Below, piece by piece: positions 1 through 9,013 of a DNA stretch of 22,343 nucleotides. The notes under the pieces were generated by a model. The model saw only the letters and a program-made list of their open reading frames with translations. It was not told the DNA's origin and did not search any database. This DNA comes from Chara braunii (lineage: Eukaryota > Streptophyta > Charophyceae > Charales > Characeae): positions 338,399-360,741 of the forward strand of contig BFEA01000913.1 in NCBI GenBank assembly GCA_003427395.1. The letters run 5' to 3'. Numbering within the stretch: the stretch's first letter is position 1; each line of letters starts with the position of its first letter. Both the position numbers and the translations under genes were made by a program.

Positions 1-78
<78 letters not shown>
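1..78. repeat. (TG)n microsatellite
   Basis: An uninterrupted TG dinucleotide run fills the first 78 bases and probably continues to the left of the window. It is a simple sequence repeat and not coding. Confidence 0.98.
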
Positions 79-80
<2 letters not shown>

Positions 81-151
81 TTGAAGGACGCTACAGCCAT
101 GCAGGGGTGAGGTGGATATCACGACCGACATGGATCCACTTTTTAGTACAC

Positions 152-340
152 CGTGTCATGGCTGTAGTGGTTAAGAGACTCGGCTCTTAAGGTTGAGGGC
201 GCCGGTTCGAATCTGTGCGTGCACAGAGGAGGTCATGTGGCTGATAAAGTACAGACTGGAGAGTGGCCGCGTCTCCCCCAACATGGTCATGTCAAGTACT
301 GCATTCTTGACTGTCCCTTTTCCCTCTTCCATTTTTTTTT
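152..340 (+). mobile_element. tRNA-like head, possible SINE remnant
   Basis: Bases 158-177 resemble the D-arm/A-box of a Leu or Ser tRNA (TGGC, then AGTGGTTAAG), with single-base insertions. Bases 204-213 read GGTTCGAATC, a perfect B-box/T-loop. The spacing suits a tRNA-derived pol III promoter. I could not fold a proper acceptor stem or T-stem: the bases after the B-box do not pair with those before it. A working tRNA is therefore unlikely. About 115 bp later there is a 9-nt T run (332-340), as expected for the 3' end of some plant SINEs. I infer a decayed tRNA-derived SINE. A plain tRNA pseudogene is the alternative. No target duplication was identified. Confidence 0.4.
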
Positions 341-540
341 CCCATTAGTCCTTTCCTCGCATGTATGCAAGTCTTCCCTCACACGAAACTATAAATTTTG
401 AGAGTATTATTATCCTTTTCCCTCTTTTATGCTAGAGGTCAGCTCGTGTTGAGTGATTGGATTATGTTTCAGTGGATTAGCAAATCAAACAGGCTCGTCA
501 AGCCGATTCCAATTATGTGAAGTTGACACATAGTTGCGAT

Positions 541-656
541 GGACTATAGGATGAGGGCGAACTTTGGGTTAGTGGACTATGGGATGAGGGCAGATTTGCA
601 TCGTCATTGGGTTAGTGGGGTATAGGATAAGGGCGAACTTGCATTGATATTGGGGC
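541..656. repeat. Short tandem repeat, three diverged units
   Basis: Three consecutive units begin at 541, 574 and 617. Each opens with GGACTATAGGATGAGGGC or a close variant, and the first two end in TGGGTTAGT. The units are about 33, 43 and 40 bp, and the length differences come from small internal indels. No coding or promoter role is visible. Confidence 0.8.
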
Positions 657-1013
657 GGGTGTGTGACAAGAGACTATCGGTGCCTGCGTGATGGTTGAAG
701 AAATTGGTGTTTTTTGGAAGGTGTAGCACGTGTACGAGAGTGGGGGAACGTACCTTCCCTTATATTTTGTTGATGGAAGGTAAAAGGTTGTGCAAAAGGT
801 TGTGCGCGGTGACTATTTTTTTGTATATCTCATTTTCGCGCGTGGATGTATTGCATGGATCTATGAGTGTTAAGATCATGGTGGATAAAATAATGACAAA
901 TATTATGTGAAGTCGGTTTATTTTTAACGAGCTTTCATCGTGAAATCATGTTTATATGTCTCAGCTATCTAAATTGATCTGCAATTTTCTTTTGCAAGTT
1001 ATATTATTCTATT

Positions 1014-1752
1014 CAGGGTCACCAGCCCGTACGTACGGAGTGCGTTCGGGGTCCCGTACGGGGTCCGAACTTGACGGCGTTCGGCCCCCGCCAAAAATTA
1101 TTTCGGGGCCTAAAAGTAACTTTTTTTTTCTGAAATTGTTTTTGTGAGTTCTCTGTGACATGAGATACATGCCTATGAATGTTCAAGTCATTTGGCTCAG
1201 CCAAATAGGAATTAAAAATCGCCAAAGATGGTGGTCTCAAAACGTGCTCGCCCACGTTTTTTTCACTTTTTACTTTTTTTTTTCACTTTAGTTCAGGGTC
1301 TAAACAATTATTATTTTTTCAAACTTTTTTAGTGGGTTTTGCATTATGTGAAGTACACAATGCACATCTGTAAATTTTCAGGGCATTTAGCTATGCCAAA
1401 AAAAAATGAAAAATCTCCAAAGATGGTGATGTCGAAAACGTGTTGGCGCACTCGCTAAATTTTTTTTTTTTTTTTTTTTTTTTTATTAGTATTTGTTTTT
1501 GTATTTTATTTTTATTTAAAATTTGGTAAGGAATTTGGATGTAATGCTCAGGCAAATCTTGCTTTTTTTTATTCATAAAATCTTTTTTTTTAGATTTTTA
1601 AATCATTTTTTGGATTTTTTTTTAATTTTTTTTTAATTTTTTTTTTTCTGGTCCGCATTTGGCCCGAACGGCCGAACGCACCCCCAAGGGGTCCCATACG
1701 TTCGGGCGTTCGGGTTCGACCGTTCGGCCCGTCCTGAATGTCGGTTACCCTG
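1014..1752. mobile_element. Non-autonomous hAT-type DNA transposon, 739 bp
   Basis: The element is flanked by a perfect 8-bp duplication, ATTCTATT, at 1006-1013 and 1753-1760. Its ends are inverted: CAGGGTCACC on the left and CAGGGTAACC when the right end is read on the other strand (9 of 10). An 8-bp target duplication with CAGGG ends is the hallmark of the hAT superfamily. About 90 bp at each end is GC-rich and full of short CGTTCGG, CGTACGG and CCGAACG motifs, which could be subterminal transposase-binding repeats. The interior is AT-rich with long T/A runs and carries no transposase reading frame, so it would depend on transposase supplied elsewhere. The perfect target duplication suggests a relatively recent insertion. 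Confidence 0.85.
1187..1465. repeat. Internal direct repeat of the 739-bp hAT element
   Basis: About 70 bp at 1187-1258 recurs at 1382-1463 with roughly 75-80% identity. Shared blocks include CCAAAGATGGTG and AAACGTG, and each copy is followed by a T-rich stretch. The offset is about 195 bp. It looks like an internal duplication within the transposon. Confidence 0.65.
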
Positions 1753-2085
1753 ATTCTATTTGAATTTACTTTTAGGCGATGTCTGCTTACTCTCAACGAT
1801 TTCGCATAAGCCTCACTACATTTTATTACCGCATATCTGGGTAGCACTACACGTACGAACCCAAAATCGCAGGTACACGCACGTTCAAAAAAAAAAAAAA
1901 AAAAAAAAAAAACTGAAAAATATGAAAAACAAGTATATTGTCCATAATAATAATACAACCAACTTTTTCTCGGGAGTCGTACCGAATTCCCAACCAAGCT
2001 CGATTTAAAAGTTAAAACCCTTAAAAAAAACTTTAAGAGAATAAACATTTCAAGTAATATTTTTAAATAGTTTTTCAATTATTAT

Positions 2086-2358
2086 CTAGGCTAGCAGTCG
2101 GGCCGCCCAGGTCCTAGGTGGCCAGCCTATGCAAGGACCAGGGAAGGTCCCAACACAAAAAAGGAAAAAAAAAAGAATCTGAAAAAAACAATGTTATGCA
2201 AAAAAATAAATTGAACGACTTTTGTCTTCGAGTCACATCAAAATTCTTCACCAAATTTAGAATAAAAAATAAAAATAAAAAATAGTTTGTTTGTTTTTTT
2301 TGTTTTTTTTTTTTTGGCTCGGCCAGGCAAGTGACCCCGACCCACTCTGATAGCCTAA
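2086..2358. mobile_element. Nested 273-bp hAT-like MITE candidate
   Basis: The left end CTAGGCTAGCAGTCGGG and the right end, read on the other strand, TTAGGCTATCAGAGTGGG, form an imperfect inverted pair. The flanks ATTATTAT (2078-2085) and AGTATTAT (2359-2366) match at 7 of 8 positions. The layout repeats that of its neighbours: a GC-rich end, an A-rich tract, then the AT-rich block at 2179-2265. It sits inside the 1837-3358 composite. The match is short enough that this stays a candidate. Confidence 0.45.
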
Positions 2359-2820
2359 AGTATTATGATAATATTACCTTTTTCTAATTTTTGATTTTTT
2401 ACTCGAGTTTGGTTGGGAATTCGGGGATGACTCCCAGAAGTATTTTCCCACTAGCAACGGGATACGATAAAAAATAGTTTGTGTGGCAGTTGAGTGACCC
2501 AAATCCTGTCGTGCGGTACTCATGTATTACCCGAAAAAGTAACGAGATATTTGTTCCCCTCCTCCCCTCCTTAAGACTGAGCATGCCCGTGCAAACAAAG
2601 CTTCCCGCCAAAATCTTTTCAATTTGTTGGGGGTATGGTCAACCCCAAAAGAGGGTGGGATCGGCCATAGGCCTACTGGATAAAAGATTTTTGGTATTTT
2701 GCTTGTTGTTGTGCAATCATCTCATTGGATGGATGGAGGGCATCATTATCATTGTTGACAAAAGTCAAGTTTATTCCATAAAATGTGGCAGTTACTTTGT
2801 TCATTGTTGTTGCAACCACC

Positions 2821-2848
2821 ACCATCAGATCATTTGTGATCTGATGGT
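2821..2848. repeat. Perfect 12-bp inverted repeat
   Basis: ACCATCAGATCA and its exact reverse complement are separated by the 4-nt loop TTTG. It lies in the interior of the composite transposon. It could form a hairpin in single-stranded DNA or RNA, but no role can be assigned. Confidence 0.85.
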
Positions 2849-3366
2849 TGGGAAGCACTATGTTGTAGATTTTTGTGGGAGGTCTTTATTCCTTTTTTTT
2901 TTGCCTTTCCTGCTTTCTCAGCGCAAAAATTCGTAATGAACATGTCAGGCCACTGCCACTCAGTGTCACATTGGATCAACCACACTCCTATCTGATTGCT
3001 AATGGGACCATGCTCCAGGAAAAAATTGTTTGTATCATGATTCTGCATAACATATATTCGTTACAGAATTTTGTTTTCATTCTTTCTGTTTTTTCCATGT
3101 TTTTGTTTTTAATTATTTCAATTTATTTGTCTTTTTTGTTTTTGATTCTTAACTCGAGTTTGGTACAAAATTTTGGGATAGGTCTTAGGCAAAAGTTGTT
3201 TAAAATATTATTTTGCATAACATATGTGTTTTCATATTTTTTCGTTTTTTTTTTTTTTTTTAGTATTCCCACGTATGGGAGTACATGTACGCACGTACGT
3301 GACGCGTACATGAATACGTGTATGCGCAACCTGCGTACATGTACGCCGTGTTACCCAACCGCACAT

Positions 3367-4022
3367 TTAATGAATGTTATGTGAACATTACTACCTTCTA
3401 CCTATTACAGTTAATTAAACGTTTTTGATAGGGTGTAATACTACGCTGTGATCGTCCGATAAGCAGCGCATTTTATGGATCCTATCTACAATACCCCTAG
3501 AAAGCCGAAAGGAAGTGCGGGATGAGTACTGAAAATAGTTGTGGGTCTACACCGGCATTTATTGAATTTGAATGACCAAGAAAATGAAACCGTAGCTTGC
3601 TGAAAAAGCTTCCTAACAAATATAGTGGACGCTCCAGCCAACCTCTGCTTTAATTTTATGAGCAACATCGTCGATGTTTTATTTTGTGGACAATTGACCT
3701 TGCTCGACTACTCAACATTCAGCCCGCGTAGCTGGACTGTTCTCTTGACCATATACATTTTTGTTGATGGAGCCTTTTGAATGTGTTGGGATTATGACCA
3801 GATCCAAATACATACAAAAGATTGTGAGGTAGAGTGAGGCCCACTGCTCAGAGAGAGTGCACTTCACCCATTTTTGCGAAGTAGACTCAGGTTCGTACGA
3901 CCGAGAAGATAGGAAAAAAATGAAATTGATAGGTTTGCACGGTGATGATATTTCATCGGCCCCTTATAGTGTGTGCAAACGGGCGTGACGAAGTGCACTA
4001 TTTCTCAATCACGTGACAAAGT
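3367..4022. other. Unassigned sequence
   Basis: This stretch has no frame with recognisable domains, no clear repeat and no transposon end. A 60-codon frame on the - strand at 3486-3668 is within chance expectation. Confidence 0.5.
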
Positions 4023-4024
4023 GC

Positions 4025-4040
4025 ACTCTCTCTCTCTCTC
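4025..4040. repeat. (CT)8 short microsatellite
   Basis: A run of eight CT dinucleotides in unassigned sequence. Confidence 0.9.
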
Positions 4041-4076
4041 CGCCAGCTGCGATTGTGGGGAAAAGTGGTAGATAAA

Positions 4077-4794
4077 GGGCCTCGTTCCACACCACTATAC
4101 TTAACTTGAATGTCAAGTACTTCACTTGAGCTCGAAAAAAAAAGCGAGAAAGTTGCAGCGACAGTTCGTGTGAGGGCATAACTTGGACCACAGTAGGCGA
4201 TAAAGGGAAAGGGAAAAAAAAAGAGGGAGGAGGGGGGGGGGGGGACTGTACCAGACCTGCAACCGCCTCCTGGCATTTGCTTATGTCGTTCTCTAGCATT
4301 CTCAAGTGTGGTAATGCAGGTGACTTGAAAAATCGTCCGATTTATTGGGCTGCACTTCACCCACACTTGAGATTTTTCGCGCATGTTTACTAATCCCATA
4401 AGGGCCATAACCTTAGGGCCTCCTTCCATACTGCTACTACACTGAAAAGCGTAGTGCGACACTACACCCCCACTTGAGATGTGAATGTAATTAAAAATAC
4501 TACACATTGTCATCGTTCCACGCAACCCTACAATCGACCATAAAGATTACGGGTCGAAAATGTGTGGCGGTCGTTCGGCGGTGTGACTGACGAAGTTGGT
4601 TACCGATTGGGTCCTACGAACACCAGGAGGATATCTTGAATGTCTACTTGGTAGGGGAGACCGCCGCCACAATTCGAATTCCAGTTTATGGGCGAAGTCC
4701 CACAGCTGGCAACACTACGACTTCAGACCTGCGTCATATGCAAGATGGTGTTGGGCAAGAAATACTTGTGTTCCTAGTGGTGTGGAAAATGCCC
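4077..4794. mobile_element. Possible decayed Harbinger-type element
   Basis: The left end at 4077 reads GGGCCTCGTTCCACACCACTA. Bases 4775-4794, read on the other strand, start GGGCATTTTCCACACCACTA, so the block TTCCACACCACTA is shared exactly. The left end also resembles the ends of the MITE at 19890-20304 (GGGCCTC, then CCACACTACT). A second left-end-like sequence starts at 4416 (GGGCCTCCTTCCATACTGCT). I could not find a convincing 3-bp target duplication for any pairing, so the boundaries are uncertain. Confidence 0.3.
4205..4244 (+). repeat. G-rich tract, potential G-quadruplex
   Basis: Four or more G runs occur in order: GGG, GGG, GAGGGAGG, then 13 consecutive G (4232-4244), separated by A-rich spacers. 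The pattern meets the usual G-quadruplex sequence rule. No gene context gives it a role. Confidence 0.55.
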
Positions 4795-5008
4795 GAAAGT
4801 CCACGTCAAAATCTTATTCGTATTAGTTTTTCTGCGGGAATAGGTGGGGGGTTATGCACTCCGCGTCGTAAGTGTAGGCTTGCCTTACAATAACTCTCTC
4901 GTGAATAGTCATATAAGCGATGATAGGTTAGGAATAATGTCATCATAGACATGCATTATTGCTAGTAACACCTAGCAAACGCCTACGAGTAAACCAGCAG
5001 TCAACACT

Positions 5009-5202
5009 AGTTCGGTAAAATGTGGACAAAAACATAGTTTTCTTAAACGAAATCCGAGTATAACACCTTGGAAACAAAGTTTCCTCTGTTAATCCTAAGC
5101 AACAATTAACGTGAGTTCGGTAAAATATGGACAAAAATAAAAATTATTAAGTGAAATTCTAGTATAACGCCTTGGAAACAAAGTTTCTTCTTTTAATCCT
5201 AA
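5009..5202. repeat. Two-copy direct repeat of about 90 bp
   Basis: 5009-5098 and 5114-5202 are about 80% identical. Both begin AGTTCGGTAAAAT and contain CCTTGGAAACAAAGTTTC near the end, followed by TTAATCCTAA. The offset is 105 bp. The two copies appear in different frames of the two overlapping - strand ORFs, so a coding role is not supported. It is most simply a local tandem duplication. Confidence 0.85.
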
Positions 5203-6359
5203 TTTATCATACTGATTGCCTAACTCGGTGAGAAAGGAGTTTGCCATTTTGCCTTTCACCATGGGGCAGTAAAATGGCAACCTCCTCAATTGTGTAATCT
5301 TCAGCGTTTAATTCGGAGCGAAATTACCGCTCGGTAAGTATAACTGACAGTAGAAACAGTCAAAGTGAACGGAACACTGGTTCCCACTTAATCAGAAGTG
5401 TCAGGTGATAATACTCGTCATGCATGTTGATCTAGTCTGTCCTCCCCACCATGACAAAGTCGGATTCGTTGATCTCGCACTTCATGTGAGTAATCGATCG
5501 CGAAGATGAAGTGTTATTGCTCTCACACATCACCCAACCTTGTGTAAACGCAACGCTTCGCCAACTTACCATCAGATTAAAGTTTTTGAGCATTTAGGTT
5601 TCGAAGATAAGAGATCCGGACTCCACATAAAACTTCCCTAAATATTTCCAAGCCAATCGATATACGTCTTACTCAAGTGAGGCACTATTTTTCGATCTTG
5701 CACAACACGTGGATATCGTTATCAAATTTCATTGAACTACTCAAGCACTTACCTTTGGGTGAAAGTCATCGGATCGGTTAGGATTTTCGGGGGGTAGGAA
5801 AACTTAATTTCACCAGCGCTCCACATCAAAGGCAACCAAGGCAATCAGTCGTGTGTCTGACTCACGTGGTATACCGCTACTAGAAGTAGCCAAGACGAAG
5901 TGAATACGTGGAGAGAGAAAAATCCGAGGAAGCTATTAATTTTGCGGGACCACACATTGAGGGTAAGCAGACCATCTGGCACACCAAGTACCTCGTCGGG
6001 CCTATGCTCCAGCAACGGTTAAAGGAGAGTGTGCATACTCGTAGGGAACGCGGTACCAACAGGGTATCACGCGTCATCGAGACAGTAATGAGAGACTAGT
6101 TATAAGTAGAAAGAAGATGTTGCCTTTGTGTCGCTGCTACGGAACATCGAACGACTACTATTCAGAGCGACAAATTGTGCTCCATGCAGTTAGCGGGCTA
6201 CTATCAAGAAAGACAAGTCGCGTTTCACTCCAGTCACACACACTCATGGTTGAACACCAACATCAATTTAGGAGAGGTTGATCTTAGGCACCTCTGCCCG
6301 GTACATACCATCGAACCATCGACAAGGTGTAGAGGCATGAGTCACTTAATTAGTGAGCA
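5203..6359. other. Unassigned sequence upstream of the LINE
   Basis: I see no domain, repeat or promoter that I can support here. It may contain the 5' untranslated region of the LINE that follows, but nothing marks where that element begins. Confidence 0.4.
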
Positions 6360-6364
6360 AATTT

Positions 6365-7620
6365 TATGACGAGGGAATTTGGCCAAATAATCCCGATCTA
6401 GGCGAGCTGGTAGAGGATGATGTGGTCAATGAAGCAGTGGACGAGATAAAAGAACGATGACTTAAGGAACTCACAGTGATAGTGATATTTCAAGATGAGG
6501 CAAGACACTTATCCAGAAAAGTGAATTAAGACCTCGTCCGGGCTTACGAAAGTGGTCAATGAAGTAGTGGACGGGATAAAAGAACGATGACTTAAGGAAC
6601 ACACAGTGATAGTGTTCTTTCAAGATTAGACAAGATACCTATCCAAACAAGTGAATGAAGACCTTGTTCGGGCTTACGAAAACGAATGGCAAAAACAACG
6701 AATCTTCAATACAAACACAGGCAGAGAACGTGTTAGATTTGAAGGTTCCAACTATGTGGCAAACCAAGAGAAGTAGCCGATTGGCTCATCAGGAAGAAAT
6801 AAATCAGTCTCAAGTTGGGAACGAAGGAGTAAATTCAAACCTCGATGACGAGACAGGAACTTGGAGACTGCAGCTACGAACAACAGAATCCAACTTATGG
6901 ATCGTCGCTCTTCGAGTGCAGTTTGATGTATACTGATATATGGGAAGGGCGGCAAAGAGCATGTTCGGTGAAGTTATACACATGCATCCTCATGAGTATG
7001 ACAAAAGTTGGTCACGTCTGTTGAATGTTAAATTGGACATGCGCCCAGACTCGAGATTTCATGTGGATGATGAACTAGTTATCCATTCTCCCAAAGGCGA
7101 ATAATGGAAATCGATATTGTTTCTCCCTACACCAACTGTTCTAGTCGATGTAAATGGTACACTGAAAAATTGCCCAATACAATGTTAGAACGAAGAAGTT
7201 GGTCGAGAAGGAGGTATAAGACAAGGAGGACACCGAAAACGCTTTCGATAACATATCCAAAACAGAGACCAGGCGGGAAGAGGAGAAGATGTGGAAACGA
7301 ACAACAACCTCTAGAGATGTAATGCCATTAAGAGATCGAGACAACATGATGGCGGACGAGTAGGGGCTAAGGACATGACGAAGCAACATGGAGGGAGACG
7401 AGAGGCAGCACGTCAGGAGATACAGAGTCATCTAAGTCACTTCAGCCCTTAAGTCCACATGCAAGGGGGGAAACTCCAATCCAGACCGGATGCAAACCGT
7501 CGATTTGGAGTCCCTAATCAGCGAACACATGCCCCCCAATTCACAAACACTTTGTTGTCATTGAAGCAAATAGCAAAGGACAACAATGGTCGTATCCTTC
7601 ACTCATGCCACCCTGAATGA
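6365..7620 (+). pseudogene. LINE ORF1-like (gag-like) fossil
   Basis: The coding trace starts in frame 2 at about 6365 (YDEGIWPNNPDLGELVEDD). A 130-bp tandem duplication (6422-6681) shifts it to frame 0, and from about 6685 it continues in frame 1 to 7618. Frame-1 stops lie at 6934, 7102, 7186, 7249, 7312, 7450 and 7618, fewer than chance for this base composition. The stretch 6890-7190 (containing LWIVALRVQF and WSRLLNVKLDMRPD) has the look of the DUF4283-type domain of plant LINE ORF1. I could not find the CCHC zinc knuckle that often follows. A charged linker rich in R, Q, K and G fills 7190-7570. The assignment rests on style and on its place upstream of the endonuclease, so it is an inference. 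Confidence 0.45.
6422..6681. repeat. 130-bp tandem duplication within LINE ORF1
   Basis: 6422-6551 and 6552-6681 are about 88% identical and directly adjacent. Both begin GTGGTCAATGAAG and end GGGCTTACGAAA. The unit length is not a multiple of three, so the duplication shifts the frame by one base and by itself would have inactivated ORF1. Both copies carry a TGA after KER. Copy 1 has a TAA where copy 2 keeps GAA before DLVRAYE. The divergence between copies indicates the duplication is not recent. Confidence 0.92.
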
Positions 7621-8990
7621 ACCTGAGAGAGTCACCAAGAGGTACAATTCACAAGGCGGATACTCATTGGAGGATCTCGACAGCAATGGACGCACTAGAT
7701 TCTTCATGGAACATCAATTTTATCAATAAAATCTTGCCCCTCTCCATAACAGGGCATTCTCTAGATCTCCTCAACACTTTGCTCGGGGACACTGTTCATG
7801 ATCAATCCCACATGGGTTGATGGAGGATGCTAGTTCAATGCCTTTCCCAGAGTTATGTCGGCTGCCAGTGAGACAACCGCAACCACTGTACATGTTTTCC
7901 GCCTATGATTGGAGACCATATGTTCAGCAACAGGGGATGGGGCGCCTAGAGCAGACAGGATAGGATGTTATGGCTGATTATGTTCCGCCCGGGGTGATAG
8001 GGTGCCAGCAGGGCAGACCAGGTTGACAAAGCAATAGTGTAGCTTGGAGAGAGTGAGTGGAACAATAATTTTGAAGGCAGGAGGAACAAAAGAAAGGCAG
8101 TGAACAACATCAGGGAAGATGGGGCGAGGAGGCTGAGAGACTCATACATCAAACGAGAGTAGGGTCAAGAGCTGCACATGGCGACTTGTCAAGAACCTCA
8201 ATCTCCTTCCAATCCCGAGTTAGAATGGGCAGCAAGGTGCAGGAGGAGTACGTTAGTCCTCAATTGAGGGAAGAACGTTCAATTGCATCAATGGAGAGTT
8301 CTGCAAATTCAGGCAATTGGAGATCAGAAGTAAAAGGCAGGGAAACCTGCACAAACCTGATCAGCGATCGAGGCGCATACACCTTCCCTAGCGAAGAAGT
8401 AGAAATAGTTAGATGAAGAATAATACCACTGCTATGTACAAAGGTGAATGATGGTATCTACTTTCTGGCGCTGGCCAATGCAGAAGGAGCGTTTGTCATT
8501 CCATCTCATGAAGTAGAACGAGCACCAACTTCATCCATCGGAGAACTTTATGGCGACCATGTGCAGATCAAAATAATACCCAACTCAACAATGATCAACA
8601 TTATATGTGAAACCTCTCAAGGGTTTTGCAAGCTCTATTTCCCACTTCTGGTTGCACACATCATTCCGGAAGAGGCAAATAATTTGAATCGAGTTAGAGT
8701 TCGTTAGCATCACATGGACTTGGTCAAAGAATGCAACGCAATGGAGCTCGAGCAAACACAAGTCTTCCAAGAGATCAGTGGACTAATCCTCCTTAATGTT
8801 AATGAGAAACTGACGGAGAAAGAAGGGTTTCAATCAGAGTTCATATATACGATGTTGACAAAGGACCGAACCACTGCTTCCACGGCCAACCTTCCACGGG
8901 CAGCTCACGGGGCACATTGAGGTCCAGATCAATGTCCCAGAACCAAGGAACAGAGAGCTCAACAACTGCAAGTAACAAATAGAAAGAACT
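7586..8990 (+). pseudogene. LINE fossil, linker region in frame with the endonuclease
   Basis: Frame 2 runs through this region directly into the endonuclease. In-frame stops are at 7727, 7799, 7961, 8024, 8054, 8066, 8072, 8414, 8705 and 8918, with a cluster at 8024-8072. Between stops the peptide looks like real protein. There is a Pro/Gln-rich stretch at 7838-8020, then a more globular part at 8444-8880 that I cannot assign to a family. Several stops are TGA or TAG, as expected from C-to-T decay of CGA and CAG codons. In many plant L1 elements ORF1 and ORF2 are separate; here one frame spans the join, so it may have been a single ORF or the ORF1/ORF2 boundary may be in phase. Confidence 0.5.
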
Positions 8991-9013
8991 CGAAAAAATG
9001 CACCGCATCCAAA

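Larger units (their letters stand above)
1837..3358. mobile_element. Composite hAT-like element with repeated inverted subterminal blocks
   Basis: The ends are CTGGGTAGCAC at 1837 and, on the other strand, TTGGGTAACAC ending at 3358 (9 of 11 match). They are flanked by CCGCATAT (1829-1836) and CCGCACAT (3359-3366), a 7-of-8 candidate target duplication. Inside each end lies a block with CGTAC-type motifs, a poly-A/T tract, then an AT-rich block. That AT-rich block occurs as 1913-2010 and 2179-2265 in one orientation, and as 2401-2446, 3017-3056 and 3151-3244 in the other. The pair 1913-2010 and 2401-2446 shares a long match around CCGAATTCCCAACCAA. A second possible right end lies near 2532 (GTATTACCC), so the unit may be two nested or tandem relatives. 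No transposase frame is present. The 151-codon frame at 2481-2936 has no recognisable motif. Confidence 0.55.

Noticed and set aside
2481-2936. 151-codon frame inside the composite transposon.
   Set aside because: No transposase signature. The length is near chance expectation and the region contains transposon-derived inverted repeats.
4943-5289. Two minus-strand frames with similar peptides (EETLFPR...YTRIS) as a repeat protein.
   Set aside because: The similarity is explained by the 90-bp DNA duplication, and the copies fall in different frames.
7060-7100. HVDDELVIHS resembles the VDD motif of a Gypsy/Copia reverse transcriptase.
   Set aside because: None of the preceding reverse transcriptase motifs is present, and the segment lies upstream of a LINE endonuclease, where ORF1 belongs. 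I take it as coincidence.
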